From Bacteroidales bacterium (GTDB taxonomy: Bacteria; Bacteroidota; Bacteroidia; Bacteroidales; Bacteroidaceae), in assembly GCA_004557185.1 (NCBI GenBank), contig SFEP01000029.1:1-29431 (forward strand): a DNA stretch of 29,431 bases, given 5' to 3'. The notes below the pieces were generated by a model. That model worked only from the letters and a program-made list of their open reading frames with translations, made no database searches and was not told the origin of the DNA. Numbering within the stretch: the stretch's first letter is position 1; each line of letters opens with the position of its first letter. A program made the position numbers and the translations under genes. This document shows, piece after piece, positions 23,153 through 29,431 of the stretch.

Positions 23153-24652
23153 ATGACGCATACACCTGCACCCAACGGCCGCACCGGGGGTCGTTCCTCA
23201 CGTGTTCTATCATGGGTAAAATTCTCCGCCATCACGGCCCTCTACCTCCTCTTCCTTTTTTGGGTTGAATCGTGGTGGGGACTGCTGGTAGTGCCCTTCA
23301 TCTTCGACGCCTACATCACGCACTACATCAAGTGGGGATGGTGGCGCGAGCCTACCGTAGGACCGAAAACGCGCTTCCTCATGAGTTGGGTGGATGCCAT
23401 TGTGTTCGCCCTCACAGCCATCTATTTTCTGAACCAGTTCTTTTTCCAGAACTTCGTCATTCCCTCCTCCTCGCTCGAAAAAACGCTCCTCACGGGCGAT
23501 TACCTGCTCGTGTCGAAGCTTTCCTACGGCCCGCGTGTGCCCCAAACTCCTCTCTACATGCCCATGACGCAGCACACCATGCCGCTCGTCAACTGCCGCA
23601 GCTACCTGGAGTGGCCGCATTGGGATTACCGCCGCGTGAAGGGCTTGGGACAGGTGCAGCTCAACGACATCGTGGTCTTCAACTACCCCGCGGGCGACAC
23701 CGTGGCCACCTATCGGCAGAATGAGGACTACTACCGCCTTTGCTACCAGTTGGGCGACGAGGCGCTCGCCGGTGCCGGCGGCATCGACCAAGCCTACCGC
23801 GTGCTCCCCTCGTCTACCATTACCGACAGCCTCAGCTACGCCGAGCAGCAAACCCTCTACGGCCGCATCTACGCCACCGGCCGCGCCATCATGCAGGCCA
23901 ACCCCGACCTGTTCGGCAACATCGTGAGCCGGCCCACCGACCGACGCGAAAACTACGTCAAACGATGCGTAGGATTGCCCGGACAGACGCTCGAAATACG
24001 CCACAACACCATCTACCTCGACGGCAAGCCCAACCGCGAGCCCCAGGAAGTACAGTACGCCTATTGGGTAGATTTCAAACAGCAAATTCCCGAAGAATGG
24101 AAGCGCGATTGGGGCATTACCGATGAAGACCTCTACACCGTGACCGACGGTTCGAGAGCCCGCATGCCCCTCACCCGCCAAGTGAAGCGCGAACTCGAGC
24201 AGCAAAAGGAACTCGTGGCCTCCATACAGCCCGCCGAGGCCGCCAGCGACTGGCTCTATCCGCAGAACATGGCGAAGAAATGGACCACCGCCGACTACGG
24301 TCCCGTGTGGATTCCTAAGAAAGGCGCCAAACTGCACCTCACCCTGCAGAACCTACCCATCTACGAACGACCCATCCGTGTGTACGAAGGCAACGACCTG
24401 CAAGTGCGCCAAGGCAAAATCTACATCAACGGACGCGAAACGCAGGAGTACACCTTCAAGATGGACTACTACTGGATGATGGGCGACAACCGCGACAACT
24501 CCGCCGACTCACGCTTCTGGGGCTTTGTGCCCGAGGACCACGTGGTGGGCAAACCCCTCTTCGTTTGGATTTCACTCGACCCCGACTACGGCTGGTTCAG
24601 CGGCCATGTGCGTTGGAACCGCTTCTTCAAGCGTGTGTGGGACATACAGTAA
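23153..24652 (+). CDS. lepB: Signal peptidase I
   Basis: Membrane serine-lysine protease that removes signal peptides of exported proteins. The 499-residue protein is the long Bacteroidota form with a large periplasmic insertion between box B and box D. Hydrophobic segments near 20-55 and 75-95 anchor it. The nucleophile is predicted to be S107 in IPSSSLEKTLLTGDYLL, the general-base lysine K270 in NYVKRCVGLPGQ, and box E is GDNRDNSADSR (444-454) followed by WGFVPEDHVVGKP. It starts 47 bp after dapB. The next gene is a shortened, degenerate copy of the same fold. Confidence 0.95.
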   Translation: MTHTPAPNGRTGGRSSRVLSWVKFSAITALYLLFLFWVESWWGLLVVPFIFDAYITHYIKWGWWREPTVGPKTRFLMSWVDAIVFALTAIYFLNQFFFQNFVIPSSSLEKTLLTGDYLLVSKLSYGPRVPQTPLYMPMTQHTMPLVNCRSYLEWPHWDYRRVKGLGQVQLNDIVVFNYPAGDTVATYRQNEDYYRLCYQLGDEALAGAGGIDQAYRVLPSSTITDSLSYAEQQTLYGRIYATGRAIMQANPDLFGNIVSRPTDRRENYVKRCVGLPGQTLEIRHNTIYLDGKPNREPQEVQYAYWVDFKQQIPEEWKRDWGITDEDLYTVTDGSRARMPLTRQVKRELEQQKELVASIQPAEAASDWLYPQNMAKKWTTADYGPVWIPKKGAKLHLTLQNLPIYERPIRVYEGNDLQVRQGKIYINGRETQEYTFKMDYYWMMGDNRDNSADSRFWGFVPEDHVVGKPLFVWISLDPDYGWFSGHVRWNRFFKRVWDIQ

Positions 24653-24725
24653 TTCATGGAGAGGCTCAACAGCCGTCGGATGAAACAGCACCCCACCAAG
24701 AACCCTTTCCGCTCCCCCTTGTAGC

Positions 24726-25352
24726 ATGATGAAACCCCTACGCCGCCTGCTCCTTCCGTTGCTCACCGCCACAGTGCTGCTGCTGGTGGTGCGCTATGTG
24801 CTGGTGGCGCACATGTGGCTGCCGGCCGACACCCGCGTGCCTGGCTTGCAGGGCGGCCGCCATGCCTGGGTGAGCCTCACCTACTACGGGTGGCGCCTCC
24901 CTTTCTCCTCGCTGTGGGGCTACCACCGCTGGGGCTATCGCCAACCCGCCGAGCACGAGGCCATCGCCTTCACCATGCCAGGCACACAAGGCATGCACGC
25001 CGCCCGTTGCCGCGCCCTGCCAGGCCAGCAAGTGTGGGTCGACACCCTGCGCCGCATCGTGCTCCCCGCCCGCACCTCGCCCGACGCCTGCCCCATCACC
25101 CTGCCCTCACGCGGAGCCTATGTGGCCGTCACACCGTGGAATGCCAGCCTGCTGGCCCACCTGCTCACCACCCACGAGCAACGCCCCGCCACCGCCGCCC
25201 CCGACGGCACACTGCTCATGCATGGACGGCGCTGGCGCGGCATCGTCTTCAACCGCGACTACTACTGGATAGAAACTGCCCCCGACCATTACGCCATCAT
25301 CCCCCACGACGCCCTCATGGGCCGCCTCTTTGTGCGTGGGCAAGAGCAGTAG
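24726..25352 (+). CDS. Signal-peptidase-I-like paralogue lacking catalytic residues
   Basis: A 208-residue protein whose layout follows LepB: an N-terminal hydrophobic anchor (about residues 7-28), then LPADTRVPGLQGGRHAWVSL at the place of PSSSLEKTLLTGDYLLVSKL, ARCRALPGQQVWV at the place of VKRCVGLPGQTLEI, and RDYYWIETAPDHYAIIPHD at the place of box E. At the positions of the LepB nucleophile, lysine and GDNRDNSxDSR there are no Ser-Lys pair and no box E, so a normal protease mechanism is unlikely. The reading frame is intact, which argues for a retained non-catalytic role, perhaps as a partner of LepB. It starts 73 bp after lepB and appears cotranscribed. The paralogy is my alignment by eye. 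Confidence 0.75.
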   Translation: MMKPLRRLLLPLLTATVLLLVVRYVLVAHMWLPADTRVPGLQGGRHAWVSLTYYGWRLPFSSLWGYHRWGYRQPAEHEAIAFTMPGTQGMHAARCRALPGQQVWVDTLRRIVLPARTSPDACPITLPSRGAYVAVTPWNASLLAHLLTTHEQRPATAAPDGTLLMHGRRWRGIVFNRDYYWIETAPDHYAIIPHDALMGRLFVRGQEQ

Positions 25353-25401
25353 CAGCCCTCGCCCCGACCGTTACCACCTCACACCTCCCCATTTTTTTAT
25401 T

Positions 25402-26085
25402 GTGACGCCTCCCAGCACCCTCATCATCCCCACTGCCTATCTGGGCCCCGTGTGGCTCTACGCCTACCTCCTTGCCGTGCCCCACTGCATGGAGGACCGC
25501 GGCGAGCACTACGTCAAGCAAACCTGCCGCACGCGTTGCCACATAGCCACACCACAGGGGGTGCAGGCCCTCACCGTACCCGTGGACCGCAGCGACGGCT
25601 CCCACACTGCCGTGCGCGACCTTCGCCTCTCCTCACACGGCAACTGGCGTCACCTCCACTGGCAAGCCCTCACCTCAGCCTATGAGCGCACGCCCTATTT
25701 TGAATATTTTGCCGACGAGTTCCATACGCTCTACCAGCAGCCCTTCACCTTTCTGGCCGACTTCAACGCCGCGCTCCACGAGGCCGTATGCCGTTGCCTC
25801 GACCTCACCCTGCCGCGCCAGGTCAGCCTCACCTACGTGCAGGCCGAGGCCCATCCCCACAGCCTCGACCTCCGTCAGCACTTCCCGCCCAAGGCTTATA
25901 CCCCCGGCTTGCTTCATGCCGACACCCCCGCGCCCCTCAGCCTCACCTTCCGTGCCGAGCCCTACTACCAAGTCTTCGCCTCACGCACAGGCTTTCTTCC
26001 CCACCTCAGCATCGTCGACCTCCTCTTCAACCTCGGTCCCGAGTCACGCCTTCTCCTTCGTCGCAGCCTCGTGCCCCAAGCATGA
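25402..26085 (+). CDS. WbqC-like family protein
   Basis: A 227-residue protein of the WbqC-like family, found next to dapB/lepB in Bacteroidales and in some polysaccharide loci. Signatures include the N-terminal LIIPTAYLGPVWLYAYL, the HYVKQTCRTRCHIATPQGVQ region, and the C-terminal PYYQVFASRTGFLPHLSIVDLLFNLGP. The biochemical role is not established. The start is not certain: GTG at 25402 puts the conserved N-terminus eight codons in, whereas the ATG at 25330 overlaps the preceding gene by 23 bp and adds a Ser/Pro-rich stretch unlike the family. I prefer the GTG. It is the last gene of the plus-strand unit and is followed by a long hairpin. Confidence 0.85.
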   Translation: MTPPSTLIIPTAYLGPVWLYAYLLAVPHCMEDRGEHYVKQTCRTRCHIATPQGVQALTVPVDRSDGSHTAVRDLRLSSHGNWRHLHWQALTSAYERTPYFEYFADEFHTLYQQPFTFLADFNAALHEAVCRCLDLTLPRQVSLTYVQAEAHPHSLDLRQHFPPKAYTPGLLHADTPAPLSLTFRAEPYYQVFASRTGFLPHLSIVDLLFNLGPESRLLLRRSLVPQA

Positions 26086-26137
26086 AGCCATGATGACACA
26101 CCGTCATGAAGCCCATTTCCATTTTTCATAACAACAA

Positions 26138-26182
26138 GATGCCGTGTGAACACTGTCTAAGGATAGTGTTTCACACGGCATC
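26138..26182. terminator. 45-bp near-perfect palindrome between convergent genes
   Basis: GATGCCGTGTGAACACTGTC pairs with the following GATAGTGTTTCACACGGCATC (26162-26182) along almost its whole length, with a tiny loop. It lies between the wbqC-like gene and the DUF1963 gene, so it could stop transcription from both sides. Its ends, GATGCCGTG and CACGGCATC, are the same as those of the CCGTGGGAA elements, although the core differs, so it may belong to that group. Confidence 0.75.
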
Positions 26183-26230
26183 ATTTACTCTTAACGGCCA
26201 TCCTTTTCAAGCGGCCGCACATTCCACGCT

Positions 26231-26794
26231 TCAATACGAATAGAGCACACACACTACGCGATCGAAGCGGTTGGCGGCAGCGTCGGCCTCGGGGATGAGG
26301 AAAAAGAGGGAGCCGCAGTCGTAGAATCGGAGGGGTAGGTGGTCGTTCTCGTCGAGCTGCATGAGCACACGGTAGCCAGGGTAGTCCTGCGCCACCTCGT
26401 CGGTGAAGTATTCCGCCTCGCCCCACACGTGCGACACCTCGCTACGCTGCCGCGGGGCATCGAGCGGTTCGGCGGGCGGCACAGCTGAAGTGCCGTCGGG
26501 GTAGCATATTTTGTGCTCGTTCAGACCATGGCGCGAGGGGCTCCAGATGACGCGGTAGAAGTTGGCCGGCCAGCGCCCCATAGGGCCGGCGGGAGCGTCG
26601 TAGTCGCCCAAGTAGTAGTCAAGGTCGGCAAAGAGGCTGAGCATGCCATCGCCGTGGTGAAACTGACAGATAAGCGTCAGCGGATTGTCGTCGCCGTTCA
26701 TGGGATAGTCCACGCCGTCGGGCAGGGCGGCATAGCCCCACCAGTGGGGAGCATCGAGGGGCAGCGGGGTGGTGGTTTGTGTATGCATGGGCAA
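26231..26794 (-). CDS. DUF1963 (YwqG-like) family protein
   Basis: A 187-residue cytoplasmic-looking protein. The pattern WWGYAALPDGVDYP, NPLTLICQF, GMLSLFADLDYYLGD and, near the end, RVLMQLDENDHLPLRFYDCGSLFFLIPEADAAANRFDRV matches the DUF1963/YwqG family. The role of the family is unknown; in Bacillus ywqG lies in the operon of a polymorphic toxin and its immunity protein, which is only a hint. It follows the Sel1-repeat gene by 76 bp on the same strand and probably shares its transcript. A start at ATG 26788 (two codons later) is equally possible. Confidence 0.8.
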   Translation of the reverse strand: MPMHTQTTTPLPLDAPHWWGYAALPDGVDYPMNGDDNPLTLICQFHHGDGMLSLFADLDYYLGDYDAPAGPMGRWPANFYRVIWSPSRHGLNEHKICYPDGTSAVPPAEPLDAPRQRSEVSHVWGEAEYFTDEVAQDYPGYRVLMQLDENDHLPLRFYDCGSLFFLIPEADAAANRFDRVVCVLYSY

Positions 26795-26870
26795 GGGGAG
26801 GGGTGTAGATGAGGGGAAAACGTGAGCGGCAGCGGCGTTGGGCGCTACCCTCGATTAGTAAAGAAAGAAG

Positions 26871-28457
26871 TCAGGCGTAGGCGTCGAAACGGCCGTCATC
26901 GTCGGGCTGTTCGTCGTCAGTTTCTCCGTCGAAGATGGGGGCGTAGTATTTCTCAATTTCTTCGGTAAACTCCTGCAGGTTTCCGTAGGTGTGCAGTATC
27001 ACGGTTTCGTTGAGCAGTTTGCGCGAGCCCAGCCGTGCGCCTTTGAGCACGTAGCGGTGCCACACTTCGGGAGGGAGGTCGATGTAGTGGTCGTGCACCA
27101 TGCTGAAAATTTGCTCGCAGGCATCGGCGTTGTCTTGCTTCGCCGCCGCGACATACCATTCGTATGCCTTGACATAGTCCTGAGGCTGGTCATATTCACC
27201 GTAGAAGTACAAGTTGCCCAGCATATAAGCCGCCACCGCCGAACCGCAGTGGGCAGCCTGCTCAAGGGCGGCTATGTAGCGTGCAACCTTTTGAGGCCTC
27301 CAATTTTCGCCTATTTTGTCCCAATTTTGCATGCCCTCTATAGCGTGCAGCATCATGCAGTCGGGGTCGCCATGCTTGATGCCCTCTTCCAGATAGAGGT
27401 TGTAGCCCCATTCATTGACGAGGTGCTTGCGTTCGCTGTCGTAGCCCACACTGACGGCCACATCGCACCAGGCAGATTGCATGCCATGGCGTGCCGCCAG
27501 TTTGAAGTCGTCGCGTGCGGCCTCGGCGCCTTGTAGCTGTTCGGTGGCGCAGGCGCGGTAGTAGTAGAGGCCTACGTGCGGCACCAAGCCCTCTACGTCG
27601 GCCTGCTGCAGCGCTTCAGCTATCAGTGCGAGGGCTGCCTGCGGGTCGCCCGGCTTGCCGTAAGCGCCGAACACCATCTGCCAGATGCGGCGAATGAGGG
27701 CGTATTCGCTGCCCTGCTGCAGAGCCTCCTGCAGCAGCCGTGCTGCCTCCTCGCGGTTCACCATGCCCGTGTCGCCATATTGCCAAGCCACTGCCAGGCC
27801 ACCTAAGGCGTCGGCCACCCCCTGCTGCGCCGCACTGCTGAAGAGCGCGATCGCCGTGCTCAGTGCTTCGTCGCTCCCGTCGAGGTAGGTGAGGCAGAAG
27901 GCCTGCATACACTGCGCCAGCGGGTGGCCGTCGGCAGCACGCTGGGCTATGAGTTGACGCGTAAAGGGGGAAAGCTTGAAAAGGGGGAGGCGCGTGTGGA
28001 AGGGACGCATCAGGTAGCGCGCCTCGTGCGGCGTGAGGTCGGCACGGTGCAGACCGGCCACGACCAGACTGTTGATGGACTCGTAACGCAACATGTCGCT
28101 AAACGACTCGCTGTGCGCCAAGGCCACGGGCGACGTCCAGCCATCGAGCCCCACGCTCCACTCGCTGCGGCTCTCCACACCCATGCCTAAGGGTCCGCCG
28201 GCAGAGCGCACGGTTTCCTGCTGCCCCACGCCCACGGTGTATGCTTTGTCCGAGTAGCTGACGGTGAGGTGTTCGCCGTCGAAGTAGGTGACACGCAGCG
28301 CCCCTTCGCCCTCGGGCCAGGCGGGCAAGTGCTGGCCCAGCCGCACATCCTCGGCACACAAGCGCAGCAACTCTTCCTCATCGCTTGAAACGCAGGCATT
28401 GCGGTCGTACGTGCCACTGCTGTAGGTTACGTAAACTGATCCTTTGGTTGTGTTCAT
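26871..28457 (-). CDS. Sel1-repeat (TPR-like) protein
   Basis: A 528-residue protein with no signal peptide. The first 150 residues are not recognisable. From about residue 170 there are Sel1-type helical repeats, for example AQCMQAFCLTYLDGSDEALSTAIALF with AAQQGVADALGGLAVAWQYGD, LLQEALQQGSEYALIRRIWQ, and the best match AYMLGNLYFYGEYDQPQDYV followed by KAYEWYVAAAKQDNADA. The C-terminus is acidic (DGETDDEQPDDDG). Sel1 repeats mediate protein contacts; the partner is unknown. It is transcribed with the DUF1963 gene, possibly from CAAAGATA at 28538. The pair may be an accessory module, in contrast to the core genes around it. Confidence 0.85.
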   Translation of the reverse strand: MNTTKGSVYVTYSSGTYDRNACVSSDEEELLRLCAEDVRLGQHLPAWPEGEGALRVTYFDGEHLTVSYSDKAYTVGVGQQETVRSAGGPLGMGVESRSEWSVGLDGWTSPVALAHSESFSDMLRYESINSLVVAGLHRADLTPHEARYLMRPFHTRLPLFKLSPFTRQLIAQRAADGHPLAQCMQAFCLTYLDGSDEALSTAIALFSSAAQQGVADALGGLAVAWQYGDTGMVNREEAARLLQEALQQGSEYALIRRIWQMVFGAYGKPGDPQAALALIAEALQQADVEGLVPHVGLYYYRACATEQLQGAEAARDDFKLAARHGMQSAWCDVAVSVGYDSERKHLVNEWGYNLYLEEGIKHGDPDCMMLHAIEGMQNWDKIGENWRPQKVARYIAALEQAAHCGSAVAAYMLGNLYFYGEYDQPQDYVKAYEWYVAAAKQDNADACEQIFSMVHDHYIDLPPEVWHRYVLKGARLGSRKLLNETVILHTYGNLQEFTEEIEKYYAPIFDGETDDEQPDDDGRFDAYA

Positions 28458-28537
28458 GTGGAATACGTAGTTGTTAGTTTTATATTCAGTTGAAAGATAC
28501 CCCTTACGAAGCCAGCCTGCTGTCGACGGTCGAAGGG

Positions 28538-28545
28538 CAAAGATA
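28538..28545 (-). promoter_or_regulatory. Candidate promoter -7 box for the Sel1-repeat gene
   Basis: CAAAGATA on the plus strand reads TATCTTTG on the minus strand, matching TAnnTTTG about 80 bp before the Sel1 gene start. No clear -33 TTTG accompanies it. Confidence 0.5.
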
Positions 28546-28559
28546 AAGCGAGAATGCTA

Positions 28560-28598
28560 ATCCGACCTTTTCTCACGGGCGTGGCGTCGCCTGAACGG
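28560..28598 (-). repeat. Decayed inverted fragment of the 84-bp repeat
   Basis: ATCCGACCTTTTCTC (28560-28574) is the exact reverse complement of 28862-28876 within the 84-bp repeat. The next bases (GTGGCGTCGCCTGAA) keep partial similarity to the corresponding ATGGCATCGCTCAAA. It therefore looks like an older, truncated copy in opposite orientation. Confidence 0.55.
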
Positions 28599-28682
28599 GG
28601 TGCCGTGAAGCAAAACTCGCACTACCCGACGTCATTGGCTTCACAGCACCTTTTCCCGGGGGGGCGGGGACGGGAAAAAAGG

Positions 28683-28756
28683 AGATGCTACGTAAAATTT
28701 TTTACGTCGTACGTAAAAAAAATCACGTCGTACGTAAACTTTTTTACGTAGCATCT
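28683..28756 (+). repeat. Three-unit TACGTA palindromic element, copy 2
   Basis: Three 21-bp units start at 28689, 28710 and 28731. Units 2 and 3 are identical to those of the 13.3-kb copy; unit 1 differs in a few middle bases. The ends AGATGCTACGTAAAA (28683-28697) and TTTTACGTAGCATCT (28742-28756) are a perfect 15-bp inverted pair, followed by ATTTTC. It lies between divergent genes, so it is not simply a terminator here. Confidence 0.9.
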
Positions 28757-28791
28757 ATTTTCAACGGGGCAGCGAGCCGCCTGAACAGGCC

Positions 28792-28903
28792 GCCGTGGGA
28801 ACCTTTTCGTTAAGCCAAATGAGCAGCGCCAAAGCCGAGAGGATTTGAGCGATGCCATGGCGAGAAAAGGTCGGATGAAATCCAACTTTCTTCCCACGGC
28901 ATC
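28792..28903 (+). repeat. CCGTGGGAA element interrupted by the 84-bp repeat
   Basis: GCCGTGGGAAC (28792-28802) and TTTCTTCCCACGGCATC (28887-28903) are the two halves of a CCGTGGGAA unit; the arms GCCGTGGGAA and TTCCCACGGC are perfect inverted copies. The 84-bp repeat fills the middle. Joining the halves gives unit 3 of the 13.2-kb element plus a single extra C. Confidence 0.85.
28803..28886. repeat. 84-bp dispersed repeat, copy 2, inserted in a palindromic element
   Basis: Matches 8939-9022 in 80 of 84 positions. It has no obvious terminal inverted repeats. AAC stands on both sides of the 81-bp core, but AAC also ends the other copy, so a target duplication is not shown. Confidence 0.85.
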
Positions 28904-29174
28904 TACCCCAACAACCATAAAACATCATGTTTTGGTGCAATATTGCCCCTACAACAATCTTGTTTTAGTGCAAATGTGGCTGGAATATTTGGATAAACCA
29001 ATATAAATCAGAATTTTTGTATCTAAAAATATACTCACTGCCCTGAGACAGCAAATACTGGACACGCTTTGGAAGTGGGAAAAACACGGAAAACGGACAG
29101 TCAGCACTCTTGATGGAAGGCATCAGGCGGCTGGGTATAATCAAAATCACTAACCCTAAATAACAAACCTGCAC

Positions 29175-29431
29175 ATGAGAATCATCATCATTGGCGGCGT
29201 GGCTGGAGGCGCTACGGCAGCAGCACGCATAAGAAGACTGACAGAAGAGGCAGAGATTCTTCTGATAGAGAAAGGAAAGTACATCTCCTACGCCAACTGT
29301 GGACTTCCGTACTACATAGGCGGCATCATAGAGGAACGTGGGAAACTCTTCGTCCAGACCCCAGAGGCATTTGGCAGGAGGTTCCACATAGACGTGAGGA
29401 CAGAGAGCGAGGTGACAAAGATAGACACGAC
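29175..29431 (+). CDS. CoA-disulfide reductase-like FAD/NAD(P) oxidoreductase (5' part)
   Basis: The first 85 codons plus two bases of a gene running off the window. The N-terminus MRIIIIGGVAGGATAAARIRRL is the FAD-binding GGxAGG motif. It is followed by SYANCGLPYYIGG with C42, the single redox cysteine of the CoA-disulfide reductase / NADH oxidase / persulfide reductase group. Without the C-terminus (a rhodanese domain would indicate a CoA-persulfide reductase) the exact activity cannot be named. Arginine codons are mostly AGA and AGG, whereas the rest of the window favours CGN, and the segment is less GC-rich, which may mean a different origin. No TAnnTTTG promoter was found in the AT-rich upstream region. 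Confidence 0.85.
   Translation, partial: MRIIIIGGVAGGATAAARIRRLTEEAEILLIEKGKYISYANCGLPYYIGGIIEERGKLFVQTPEAFGRRFHIDVRTESEVTKIDT

Larger units (their letters stand above)
28458..29174. other. Repeat-rich divergent region before the CoA-disulfide reductase-like gene
   Basis: 717 bp without a protein gene. It holds the promoter match for the Sel1 gene (28538-28545), a decayed inverted fragment of the 84-bp repeat (28560-28598), a TACGTA element (28683-28756), a CCGTGGGAA element split by the 84-bp repeat (28792-28903), and then an AT-rich stretch (28910-29174) with the near-repeats TGTTTTGGTGCAA (28928-28940) and TGTTTTAGTGCAA (28961-28973). Confidence 0.75.

Noticed and set aside
13626..29431. 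Sigma-54 promoters (TGGCAC-N5-TTGC) that might link rpoN to local genes
   Set aside because: No intergenic sequence keeps both GG and GC elements with correct spacing on either strand.
1..29431. tRNA, rRNA or known riboswitch
   Set aside because: No cloverleaf-like, ribosomal or riboswitch consensus sequence was recognised in any intergenic region.

Overview
The window reads as a GC-rich chromosome segment of a Bacteroidota, probably Bacteroidales and possibly Prevotella-like. The evidence is a Bacteroidota-type promoter set (TTTG / TAnnTTTG), almost no strong Shine-Dalgarno sites, an IspG of about 620 residues with the large internal insertion, a LepB of about 500 residues, and the gene orders mnmG-apt-uvrC-dtd-mazG-deoC and dapB-lepB-(lepB-like)-wbqC, which I associate with Bacteroidales. 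No taxonomic search was possible, so the genus is inference.

Layout. 0.1-1.6 kb: a DUF2851 protein (minus) ending at a repeat that also looks like a terminator. 2.1-8.7 kb: a plus-strand housekeeping run: MnmG (tRNA wobble modification), a parS-like centromere site, Apt (purine salvage), UvrC (excision repair), Dtd (D-Tyr-tRNA editing), a MazG-like pyrophosphohydrolase and DeoC (deoxyribose-phosphate aldolase). 9.1-10.1 kb: a long-chain polyprenyl diphosphate synthase (minus), divergent from polA (10.2-13.0 kb), with a promoter for each between them. 13.0-13.6 kb: a repeat-rich intergenic region. 13.6-21.3 kb: RpoN (sigma-54), a PAP2-like membrane protein, PurE, IspG and MutS. 21.3-26.1 kb: a putative DUF3298 lipoprotein, DapB, LepB, a catalytically degenerate LepB paralogue and a WbqC-like protein. 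26.2-28.5 kb: a minus-strand pair, Sel1-repeat protein then DUF1963 protein. 28.5-29.2 kb: a second repeat-rich, AT-richer region. 29.2 kb to the end: the first 85 codons of a CoA-disulfide reductase-like flavoprotein, with different arginine codon use.

Almost every gene is a recognisable core gene. The unusual content is intergenic. Two families of short palindromic elements (cores TACGTAAA and CCGTGGGAA) are built the same way: 21-bp units, usually three, between GATGC and GCATC ends, often followed by CTATTTTT. They lie close together at two, perhaps three, places. One CCGTGGGAA element at 28.8 kb is split by an 84-bp sequence that occurs elsewhere in the window (8.94 kb). Removing it restores the uninterrupted sequence seen at 13.26 kb apart from one extra C, so it looks like a tiny mobile or inserted element. 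A near-perfect parS site lies between mnmG and apt, suggesting an origin-proximal location.

All positions were read by eye. Base-composition remarks are qualitative, and promoters and terminators are sequence matches only.
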